DNA from: Treponema sp.
GTDB taxonomy: Bacteria; Spirochaetota; Spirochaetia; Treponematales; Breznakiellaceae
Assembly: GCA_031268245.1 (NCBI GenBank)
Contig: JAIRXN010000091.1
Span: 1-8,439, forward strand
Length of the DNA: 8,439 nucleotides
Direction of reading: 5' to 3'
Shown in pieces: positions 1 through 6,255 of this stretch. The notes below the pieces were generated by a model, which saw only the letters and a list, made by a program, of their open reading frames with translations, made no database searches and was not told the origin of the DNA. Within the stretch, counting starts at the first letter, position 1, and each line of letters opens with the position of its first letter. The position numbers and the translations under genes are program-made.

Positions 1-1553
1 TCCAGGAAGCGATAAAAGAAATAAAATTCTATGAGACCGGATTTGCGGGCCTCTGCGCCGACAGCGGAACCATTGTGGCCCATCCGCAGGAGGAACTGGT
101 AGGTCAACAATTCCAGGACGTTATATTAAAAAAATACGGCGAAGAAGTGGTCAAAGCCGTCGAAGGTTCCATACAATCGGGATTGCCGGTATTCACCACG
201 AACAATGTTAATATTATTCAGAGTTATCCTTTTCCCATCGGGGGAACCGGGGTCTTCTGGACTATCGTCGGTACGGTGCCCATAAAATCGGTTATGGCGG
301 CGGTAACCGCCATGACAGAATTTACCGTCATTCTGACGCTTACGGCCCTGGTAGTGGCGGCGGGGGTGATTTTCTTTACCGCCAGCACTATTGCCAAGCC
401 TATCGTCAATGTAGCCTATACACTGAAAGATATTTCCGAAGGGGAAGGGGATCTGACCAAAACCATTGACCACAAAGCCAATGATGAGATTGGCGACCTG
501 GCCCACTACTTCAACCAGACTTTGGAGAAAATCAGAAATCTGGTGGTAATCATCAAAAAGCAGGCGGCGGCCCTCTTTGACATCGGCAGCGAACTGGCTT
601 CCAATATGACGGAGACTGCCGCGGCGGTGAACGAAATTACCGCCAATATCCAGAGTATCAAGAGCCGGGTGATCAACCAGTCCGCCAGCGTTACCGAAAC
701 CAATTCTACCATGGAACAGATCACCATCAACATCGACAAGCTGAACGAGCATATCGACAGTCAAACCTCCAGCGTGGCCCAGTCCTCCTCGGCCATTGAG
801 GAAATGCTGGCCAACATCCAGTCCGTCACCCAGACCCTGGTAAAAAACGCTTCCAACGTGCAGGAGTTGGCCGGGGCTTCGGAAGTGGGCCGGTCGGGGC
901 TCCAGGAAGTGGCTGCGGACATTCAGGGAATCGCCCGGGAGTCCGAAGGGCTTTTGGAGATTAACGCCGTCATGGAAAATATCGCCAGCCAGACCAACCT
1001 CCTGTCCATGAACGCCGCCATTGAGGCGGCCCACGCAGGGGAAGCGGGGAAGGGGTTCGCCGTGGTGGCCGACGAGATCCGCAAACTGGCCGAAAGTTCC
1101 AGGGAGCAGTCCAAGACGATTTCCGTGGTGTTGAAAAAGATCAAGGATTCGATAGACAAGATCACCAAATCCGCCGACGAGGTGCTGAACAAGTTCGAGT
1201 CCATAGACACGGGGGTAAGAACCGTTTCCGAACAGGAAGAAAACATCCGGAACGCCATGGAGGAACAGAGTACGGGGAGCCAGCAGATTCTTGAAGCCAT
1301 TGGGCGGTTGAACGAAATTACCCAGATGGTGAAGGGCGGTTCCACCGAGATGCTTGCGGGGAGCAAAGAGGTCATCCACGAAAGTAAAAACCTGGGTTCC
1401 GTTACCCAGGAAATCACCAACGGGATGAACGAAATGGCCACCGGGGCGGAACAGATCAATATCGCGGTAAACCAGGTAAATACTATCACCGGGAAGAACA
1501 AGGAAAGCATTGAACTTCTGATCCATGAGGTATCAAAATTTAAAATTGAGTAA
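1..1553 (+). CDS. Methyl-accepting chemotaxis protein, 3' part (start lies outside window)
   Basis: This is a membrane chemoreceptor that senses a ligand outside the cytoplasmic membrane and controls CheA/CheW. The frame is open from base 3, giving 516 visible residues. A GTG at base 75 is internal, because the residues before it (FYETGFAGLCADSGTIVAHP) read as a Cache-type sensor fold. In order, the visible parts are the end of the Cache domain (about residues 1-95), a transmembrane helix (about 107-129, starting FTVILTLTALVV), a HAMP linker (about 128-181, with DEIGDLAHYFN), and a long helical signalling domain. The hairpin tip lies at about 324-360 and contains SQTNLLSMNAAIEAAHAGEA followed by GKGFAVVADEIRKLAE, the CheA/CheW contact region. 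The protein ends in EVSKFKIE with no CheR-binding pentapeptide. Family membership is certain; the ligand is unknown. leuS follows after 168 bases with its own promoter, so the two are probably not one operon. Confidence 0.96.
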   Translation, partial: QEAIKEIKFYETGFAGLCADSGTIVAHPQEELVGQQFQDVILKKYGEEVVKAVEGSIQSGLPVFTTNNVNIIQSYPFPIGGTGVFWTIVGTVPIKSVMAAVTAMTEFTVILTLTALVVAAGVIFFTASTIAKPIVNVAYTLKDISEGEGDLTKTIDHKANDEIGDLAHYFNQTLEKIRNLVVIIKKQAAALFDIGSELASNMTETAAAVNEITANIQSIKSRVINQSASVTETNSTMEQITINIDKLNEHIDSQTSSVAQSSSAIEEMLANIQSVTQTLVKNASNVQELAGASEVGRSGLQEVAADIQGIARESEGLLEINAVMENIASQTNLLSMNAAIEAAHAGEAGKGFAVVADEIRKLAESSREQSKTISVVLKKIKDSIDKITKSADEVLNKFESIDTGVRTVSEQEENIRNAMEEQSTGSQQILEAIGRLNEITQMVKGGSTEMLAGSKEVIHESKNLGSVTQEITNGMNEMATGAEQINIAVNQVNTITGKNKESIELLIHEVSKFKIE

Positions 1554-1574
1554 GTTTCCCGGCAAGGATGAAGT

Positions 1575-1662
1575 GCGCGGCGCATTTGCGCGGCGCATTG
1601 CGCGGCGCAAATGCATGCGCTCGCAAATGCGCGGCGCATTGCGCTGCGCATTGTGCGGGATT
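1575..1662. repeat. GC-rich array of a 12-base palindromic unit
   Basis: Five near-identical copies of GCGCGGCGCATT begin at 1575, 1588, 1600 (ending AAA), 1629 and 1641 (GCGCTGCGCATT). A degenerate sixth (GTGCGGGATT) lies at 1653-1662. Spacing is 13, 12, 29 and 12 bases. The unit with its flank, AATGCGC-G-GCGCATT (1626-1640), is a perfect dyad. CGCAAATGC occurs twice, at 1606-1614 and 1622-1630. No unique spacers separate the copies, so this is not a CRISPR array. The last copy runs into the -35 box of the leuS promoter. It could be a REP-like intergenic element or act on mRNA ends; the function is unknown. Confidence 0.85.
1582..1614. repeat. Perfect 10-bp inverted repeat within the array
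   Basis: GCATTTGCGC (1582-1591) is the exact reverse complement of GCGCAAATGC (1605-1614), with a 13-base loop that is itself rich in GCGC. In RNA this would be a very stable stem. No run of T follows on either strand, so it does not fit a standard intrinsic terminator. It may still stabilise the 3' end of the chemoreceptor mRNA. Confidence 0.7.
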
Positions 1663-1689
1663 GAAAGAGAAGGCGGCGGAGGGTACTAT
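1661..1689 (+). promoter_or_regulatory. Predicted sigma70-type promoter of leuS
   Basis: A TTGAAA box (1661-1666) is followed by exactly 17 bases and a TACTAT box (1684-1689). Transcription would start near 1696, giving a leader of about 26 bases before the leuS ATG. The leader carries AAGGAG (1711-1716) five bases before the start. No leader peptide or T-box-like structure fits in so short a leader, so no leucine-specific control is visible. Confidence 0.6.
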
Positions 1690-1721
1690 ATAGACTCAAA
1701 GTGTCAGCATAAGGAGTCCGT

Positions 1722-4220
1722 ATGGCGAAATACCCCTTCGGTGAAATTGAACCCAAGTGGCAAAAGTACTGGGAAGAGCATAAAACTTTCAGGGCGGAGG
1801 AAGATCCTTCCTTCCCCAAAGAGAAGCGGCGCTATGTGCTGGATATGTTTCCCTACCCTTCAGGCCAGGGGCTCCACGTCGGACATCCGGAAGGCTACAC
1901 CGCCACGGATATTTACTGCCGCTATCTCCGGATGAATGGGTACAATGTACTGCACCCAATGGGTTTTGATAGTTTCGGACTGCCCGCGGAAAACTATGCC
2001 ATAAAGACAGGAACCCATCCTGCAACGACGACAAAGGCTAATATCGATCATTTCCGCAGGCAGATTAAATCTCTGGGTTTCTCCTACGACTGGGACAGGG
2101 AGGTGGTAACTTCCGACCCGGATTACTTCACATGGACTCAGTGGATCTTTCTCAAGCTTTTTGAAAAAGGGCTCGCCTACGAGGCGGAGACTCCCATCAA
2201 CTGGTGTCCCTCCTGCAAGACAGGGCTTGCCAATGAGGAAGTGAAAGACGGCTGCTGCGAGAGATGCGGCGAAAAGGTAACCCGTAAACGCATCCGCCAG
2301 TGGATTCTCAAAATTACCGTATATGCGGAACGGCTGTTGGAGGATCTGGATGATCTTGACTGGCCCGAACCTGTAAAGTTGATGCAGCGGAACTGGATCG
2401 GCAAAAGCGAAGGCGCCAATGTGATCTTCAAGATTGATACTGATGCGGCGGGGGAAAGGGCGGCAAAACCGTCATGTAAAGAGGACGAAGAGCCGTTCAT
2501 CGAAATTTACACGACCCGGCCCGACACCCTCTTTGGGGCCACCTATATGGTACTGGCGCCGGAACATCCCCTGATAAACAGAATTACTGCCGCGGAACAG
2601 AAGGAGGCGGTAACGGCCTACCTTGAAGCGGCGGCCCGCAAGAGTGATCTTGAACGCACAGACCTTGCAAAGGAGAAGACCGGCGTCTTTACCGGGGCCT
2701 ATGCCATTAATCCTGTCAACGGAAAAAAGATTCCCATCTGGGCGGCGGATTATGTACTTATAAGCTACGGTACCGGGGCCATCATGGCTGTTCCCGCCCA
2801 CGATGAGCGGGACTGGGAATTTGCAAAGACATTCGGTCTGCCTGTCATACAGGTTGTGAATCCAGAGCCGCCCCGGCCGGGCCGGGATTATTCGGCGGAG
2901 CCTGAAGAGTGCGTCTCCGCCTATGGCTATGCGGTAAATTCCGGGCAGTTCGACGGTCTTTCTACGGCGGAGGCGATCAAGGCGGTATGCGCCTGGCTTG
3001 AAAAGCAGGGCATAGGCAAGGGGGCCGTAAACTACAAGCTGCGCGACTGGATCTTCAGCCGGCAGCGTTACTGGGGGGAGCCCATTCCGGTACTGCATTG
3101 CGAGAAATGCGGCGCCGAACGCGGCTCTGCGATTGTGCCGCTTAAGGAAAAGGATCTTCCGCTGGAGCTCCCCGAAGTGAAAAGTTACGCGCCGGCAGGT
3201 ACCGGGGAAAGTCCCCTGGCCGGAATTGACGAATGGGTCAACACTACCTGTCCTGTATGCGGCGGCAAGGCCCGGCGGGAAACCAATACCATGCCGCAGT
3301 GGGCCGGTTCCTGCTGGTACTATCTCCGTTACCTCGATCCCAAAAACAACGCCGCTTTTGCGGGAAAAGACGCGATCAACTACTGGGCGCCGGTGGATCT
3401 CTATGTGGGCGGAGCGGAACATGCGGTGCTGCATCTTCTCTACAGCCGTTTCTGGCACAAGGTTCTCTACGACCTGGGACTGGTAAATACGAAGGAACCT
3501 TTCCGGCGGCTTATCAACCAGGGGATGATCCTTGGCGAGGACAACCAGAAGATGAGCAAGAGCCGCGGAAATGTTGTAAACCCCGACGACATTATCCGCG
3601 ATTACGGCGCGGATTCAATGCGGGTTTACGAGATGTTCATGGGGCCGCTTGAGGTAAGCAAACCCTGGATGACGGCCGGGCTTGTGGGGGTTTCACGGTT
3701 TCTGGAACGGCTCTGGAGCATAGGGGAGAAAGCCGGAAACGAAGGGGAAAGCAAAAAAGAAACGTTAAAAATCCTCCACAAGACCATCAGGAAGGTTTCC
3801 GAAGATACGGCTGCCCTCAACTTCAATACGGCAATAAGCGCAATGATGGTGTACTCAAGCGAGCTTGCCAAACTGGAGAAGGTTCCCCTTTCCCTCTGGG
3901 AGCCTTTGGTGATCATGGTTTCCGCGTATGCGCCGCACCTTGGGGAGGAACTGTGGGAAAAGCTGGGGCACGCAGAATCGGTGTCAAAAAGCTCCTGGCC
4001 TGTTTTCGATCCCGGTCTGGCAGCGGACAGCGAAAAAACAATAGTAGTACAGATTAACGGTAAGCTGCGGGACAGGTTCAGCGCGGCCGCCGGGACCGCC
4101 GCAGAGGAACTCGAAAAACAGGCGCAGGCCCTGCCTGCCGTTAAAGGCTGGCTGGAAGGCAAAACCGTAGTAAAAGTAATAACGGTGGCGGACAAGCTTG
4201 TGAACATAGTTGTAAAGTAA
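1722..4220 (+). CDS. leuS: Leucyl-tRNA synthetase
   Basis: This cytoplasmic class I enzyme charges tRNA(Leu) with leucine and edits mischarged products. At 832 residues it is a normal, complete bacterial LeuRS. The ATG follows AAGGAG by five bases, and MAKYPFGEIEPKWQKYW is the usual N-terminus. The HIGH motif reads HVGH (residues 52-55). A zinc-knuckle-like pair of CxxC motifs lies at C162/C165 and C179/C182. The CP1 editing domain begins near TTRPDTLFGATY (264-275) and includes YGTGAIMAVPAHDERD (349-364). The catalytic fold resumes with RDWIFSRQRYWGEPIPV. KMSKS is at 610-614. The C-terminal domain ends in VQINGKLRDRF and DKLVNIVVK, as expected. Just before the editing domain there is a short charged extra loop (about 240-258). 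The gene has its own promoter and converges with tyrA. Confidence 0.98.
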   Translation: MAKYPFGEIEPKWQKYWEEHKTFRAEEDPSFPKEKRRYVLDMFPYPSGQGLHVGHPEGYTATDIYCRYLRMNGYNVLHPMGFDSFGLPAENYAIKTGTHPATTTKANIDHFRRQIKSLGFSYDWDREVVTSDPDYFTWTQWIFLKLFEKGLAYEAETPINWCPSCKTGLANEEVKDGCCERCGEKVTRKRIRQWILKITVYAERLLEDLDDLDWPEPVKLMQRNWIGKSEGANVIFKIDTDAAGERAAKPSCKEDEEPFIEIYTTRPDTLFGATYMVLAPEHPLINRITAAEQKEAVTAYLEAAARKSDLERTDLAKEKTGVFTGAYAINPVNGKKIPIWAADYVLISYGTGAIMAVPAHDERDWEFAKTFGLPVIQVVNPEPPRPGRDYSAEPEECVSAYGYAVNSGQFDGLSTAEAIKAVCAWLEKQGIGKGAVNYKLRDWIFSRQRYWGEPIPVLHCEKCGAERGSAIVPLKEKDLPLELPEVKSYAPAGTGESPLAGIDEWVNTTCPVCGGKARRETNTMPQWAGSCWYYLRYLDPKNNAAFAGKDAINYWAPVDLYVGGAEHAVLHLLYSRFWHKVLYDLGLVNTKEPFRRLINQGMILGEDNQKMSKSRGNVVNPDDIIRDYGADSMRVYEMFMGPLEVSKPWMTAGLVGVSRFLERLWSIGEKAGNEGESKKETLKILHKTIRKVSEDTAALNFNTAISAMMVYSSELAKLEKVPLSLWEPLVIMVSAYAPHLGEELWEKLGHAESVSKSSWPVFDPGLAADSEKTIVVQINGKLRDRFSAAAGTAAEELEKQAQALPAVKGWLEGKTVVKVITVADKLVNIVVK

Positions 4221-4234
4221 GGCTGCTATCAGAG

Positions 4235-4265
4235 TTGTTCAATAACCAACCGGGTTACCGAACAA
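4235..4265. terminator. Inverted repeat between convergent leuS and tyrA, possible bidirectional terminator
   Basis: TTGTTC (4235-4240) pairs with GAACAA (4260-4265), and TAACC (4243-4247) pairs with GGTTA (4253-4257). A 2x2 internal loop separates the two stems and the end loop is AACCG. It starts 15 bases after the leuS stop and ends 6 bases before the tyrA stop. The position suits a shared terminator. However, the stem is not GC-rich and no T-run follows on either strand, so a canonical intrinsic terminator is not shown. Confidence 0.4.
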
Positions 4266-4270
4266 GTCTA

Positions 4271-5152
4271 TTAAACAGATCCGCTGTTCATGGATATGCG
4301 GCGGCGGCGTATGGCGGAGAGCCGCTCTTCGAGAGCCTCCGCGTCTTCCGCATTGATAAGGGCCTTGAATGCGTCAAGGCTTCCTTCAAACTGCTCTATG
4401 CGGCGCAGTAATTCTGTTTTGTTTTCGATAAAGAGTTCCGTCCACATGGACGCATTGAGCATGGCTATGCGGGTCAGGTCTTCAAAGCTGCCGCCGCCGA
4501 AACGGGTAATGGCGGTGTCTTCCTCGCAGTCAATCAGGGCTCCGGCTATCACATGGCAGAGCTGGCTTGTAAAGGCAATCTTTCTGTCGTGTTCCTCCGC
4601 CGTGGTTTCCGTGATGCGCCCGAAACCCATACGGTGGATAATGTTCTTTAACCAGGAAAGGTTCTCTTTCCTGTTTTGGGCAAGCGGGGTGATGATATAG
4701 TTTTTCCCCCGGAAGTTTACAAGACCCGAATTTTCAAAGCCGCCTTTTTCCGCTCCCGCCATGGGGTGGCCGGGTATAAAGTCAAGATCCCGCCGGAGCG
4801 TCTTTTCAACAGCAGTAACAATGTTTCCCTTAATTCCGGCAATGTCGGTGATAAGCGCCCCGTTTTTAAAAGCCGGCATCCAGCGTTCCAGAAAACGCAG
4901 CATTGTTGAAGGGTTAAGGCAGAGGTACACAAAATCAGCACGGGGAAACACCGTTCCCGGCGCCAGAGGCTCCGCGGCAAGGGAGTAGCCTTCGTCGATG
5001 ATGCCTTCCCCCAGCGCCGCCATGATGGTTTCGCTGTCCATATCCAGGGCAATGATCCTCTCCGGCTTCAGGACTTTAAGGGCCCTGGCCATGGCGCCTC
5101 CCATGAGGCCGAGTCCGGCAACAGCAATACTGCACTCTTCGATGGGCTTCAA
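4271..5152 (-). CDS. tyrA: Prephenate (or arogenate) dehydrogenase
   Basis: This enzyme oxidatively decarboxylates prephenate (or arogenate) with NAD(P)+ on the tyrosine branch. The protein is 293 residues. The Rossmann motif GLGLMGG is at 13-19, and the acidic residue after strand two (LDMD, about D37) suggests NAD+ preference. The substrate region has ITDIAGIKGN (101-110), GHPMAGAEKGGF (128-139, with the likely catalytic H129), and EEHDRKIAFTSQLCH (186-200). The helical C-terminal domain contains FEDLTRIA. No ACT regulatory domain and no fused chorismate mutase are present. The start is TTG (5152-5150), directly after the aroF stop TAA and in the same frame. Nothing upstream is usable, and the next ATG (residue 17) would cut into the Rossmann motif. 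Translational coupling to aroF is very likely. Prephenate and arogenate cannot be told apart by eye. Confidence 0.95.
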   Translation of the reverse strand: MKPIEECSIAVAGLGLMGGAMARALKVLKPERIIALDMDSETIMAALGEGIIDEGYSLAAEPLAPGTVFPRADFVYLCLNPSTMLRFLERWMPAFKNGALITDIAGIKGNIVTAVEKTLRRDLDFIPGHPMAGAEKGGFENSGLVNFRGKNYIITPLAQNRKENLSWLKNIIHRMGFGRITETTAEEHDRKIAFTSQLCHVIAGALIDCEEDTAITRFGGGSFEDLTRIAMLNASMWTELFIENKTELLRRIEQFEGSLDAFKALINAEDAEALEERLSAIRRRRISMNSGSV

Positions 5153-6178
5153 TTAGATCTTCTTTCCTTCAAGTTCCGCATACTGACGGAGAAGCGGCAT
5201 TAAGTCCGCAAAGACTGCCGGGGTAAGAGACTGTTCCCCGTCGCAGAGCGCATGTTCGGGATCATTGTGCACCTCGATGATAAGGCCGTCGGCCCCGGCG
5301 GCAATGGCAGCCTTTGACATCTGCGGCACCATCCAGGAAACGCCCGTGGCGTGGCTCGGGTCAACGATTACCGGGAGATGAGTCTTCCTTTTAAGCGCGG
5401 GAATTATGGAAAGATCGAGAACATTCCTCGTAAAGGTATCGAAACTACGGATTCCCCTTTCGCAGAGGATAACATCATCGTTTCCGCCCGCCATGATATA
5501 TTCGGCCGCCATGAGGAGTTCGGTCATGGTGGAAGAAAGTCCCCGCTTGAGGAGTACGGGCCTGCGGCAGAGTCCCAGTTCCCTGAGGAGGGAGAAGTTC
5601 TGCATGTTTCTGGCTCCCACCTGTATCACGTCCACGTCTTCAAAGAGTTCCAACTGATGGATGTCCATCAGTTCCGTTACGACGGGAAGGCCCGTTTCTT
5701 TTTTTGCCTGGAGAAGAAAGTCAAGCCCTTCCGGGCCCATGCCCTGAAAGCTGTAGGGGCTGGTACGGGGTTTGAAGGCGCCGCCGCGTAGAAAACCCGC
5801 GCCCGCCTTCCTGACCGATTCGGCAAGGGAGAGAATCTGTTCCCGGCTTTCCACGGAACAAGGACCCGCAATGATGCCGAGCCTCTTTCCTCCGATAACT
5901 CCGGCAGGGCCGCCTGTCCGGGGAATGGTAATGACGGTGTCATCGGGATGGAACAGACGATTGACCCGCTTGTAAGGTTCCTGTACCCGGATCACCTTCT
6001 CTACAAGGTGATGGGCGGCAAGGGCTTCCTCATCAATGTGGGCCGTATCTCCCACAAGGCCGAGTACTATCTGTGCGGCCCCTTCCGAAAAGTTGACGGA
6101 TACACCCTGTTTTTCCAGCGCCTGAACAAATTCCCGTGCCTCCTCCGGGGGGCTGTACGGCTTGAGTACAATAACCAT
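5153..6178 (-). CDS. aroF: 3-deoxy-D-arabino-heptulosonate 7-phosphate (DAHP) synthase, AroF/type I-beta with N-terminal regulatory domain
   Basis: This enzyme condenses phosphoenolpyruvate with erythrose 4-phosphate, the first step of the shikimate pathway. At 341 residues it matches the Thermotoga-type enzyme: a ferredoxin-like (ACT-like) N-terminal domain of about 70 residues (MVIVLKPYSPPEEAREFVQA...), then the TIM barrel. Barrel motifs are AGPCSVES (104-111), KPRTSPYSFQG (136-146), QVGARNMQNF, LLKRG (209-213), DPSHATG (273-279) and IIEVH (300-304). The metal ligands expected for the family are present: C107, H276, E302 and D313. In Thermotoga the N-terminal domain mediates tyrosine feedback inhibition, so the same is inferred here. 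The ATG (6178-6176) is preceded by GAGG five bases upstream. tyrA follows with no gap in the same frame. serS lies 77 bases upstream with no convincing promoter between. Confidence 0.97.
   Translation of the reverse strand: MVIVLKPYSPPEEAREFVQALEKQGVSVNFSEGAAQIVLGLVGDTAHIDEEALAAHHLVEKVIRVQEPYKRVNRLFHPDDTVITIPRTGGPAGVIGGKRLGIIAGPCSVESREQILSLAESVRKAGAGFLRGGAFKPRTSPYSFQGMGPEGLDFLLQAKKETGLPVVTELMDIHQLELFEDVDVIQVGARNMQNFSLLRELGLCRRPVLLKRGLSSTMTELLMAAEYIMAGGNDDVILCERGIRSFDTFTRNVLDLSIIPALKRKTHLPVIVDPSHATGVSWMVPQMSKAAIAAGADGLIIEVHNDPEHALCDGEQSLTPAVFADLMPLLRQYAELEGKKI
5165..5169 (-). promoter_or_regulatory. Candidate ribosome-binding site of tyrA inside aroF
   Basis: On the - strand AAGGA lies in the last codons of aroF, 12 bases before the tyrA TTG. 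That spacing is longer than ideal. Together with the TTG start it suggests weak independent initiation, so tyrA probably relies on ribosomes that have just finished aroF. Confidence 0.4.
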
Positions 6179-6194
6179 ATAAACCTCGTTTTAT

Positions 6195-6254
6195 TTATTG
6201 ATCCTGGTGACGCCGTTGAAATTGGCGGAGCGGAACCGATCCGGCAGTTTTCAT
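6195..6254 (-). CDS. Possible 19-codon mini-ORF between serS and aroF
   Basis: On the - strand an ATG (6254-6252) opens a 19-codon frame (MKTAGSVPLRQFQRRHQDQ) closed by TAA at 6197-6195, 17 bases before the aroF start. AGAGGA, inside the last serS codons, lies six bases before this ATG, which is a good ribosome-binding site. The serS TAG and this ATG are one base apart, so reinitiation could translate it. There is only one Phe codon and no Tyr or Trp, so it is not an aromatic attenuation leader. It may be coincidental. Confidence 0.2.
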   Translation of the reverse strand: MKTAGSVPLRQFQRRHQDQ

Positions 6255-6255
6255 G

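Noticed and set aside
75..77. GTG as the start of the chemoreceptor gene
   Set aside because: The frame is open to the window edge and the residues before it belong to a Cache sensor domain, so the true start is upstream.
126..1526. Long open frame (466 codons) antisense to the chemoreceptor gene
   Set aside because: It is a shadow: the sense gene avoids TTA, CTA and TCA in one phase, so the opposite strand stays open. The translation has odd composition (rich in Gly, His, Phe) and no recognisable domain.
1575..1662. CRISPR array
   Set aside because: The units are 12 bases and lie end to end with no unique spacers, and no cas gene is present.
1525..1935. 136-codon + strand frame spanning the repeat array and the leuS start
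   Set aside because: It overlaps the chemoreceptor end, the array, the promoter and leuS in another frame. Its translation is low-complexity Arg/Cys/Ala with no motif.
2472..3458. Long open frame (328 codons) antisense to leuS
   Set aside because: leuS is unmistakable on the + strand. The antisense translation shows no family motif.
6179..6255. Aromatic attenuator or separate promoter before aroF
   Set aside because: The mini-ORF has no run of Phe, Tyr or Trp codons, there is no terminator hairpin with a T-run, and the best -35/-10 pair (TTCAAC, 17 bases, TAAATA) is poor.
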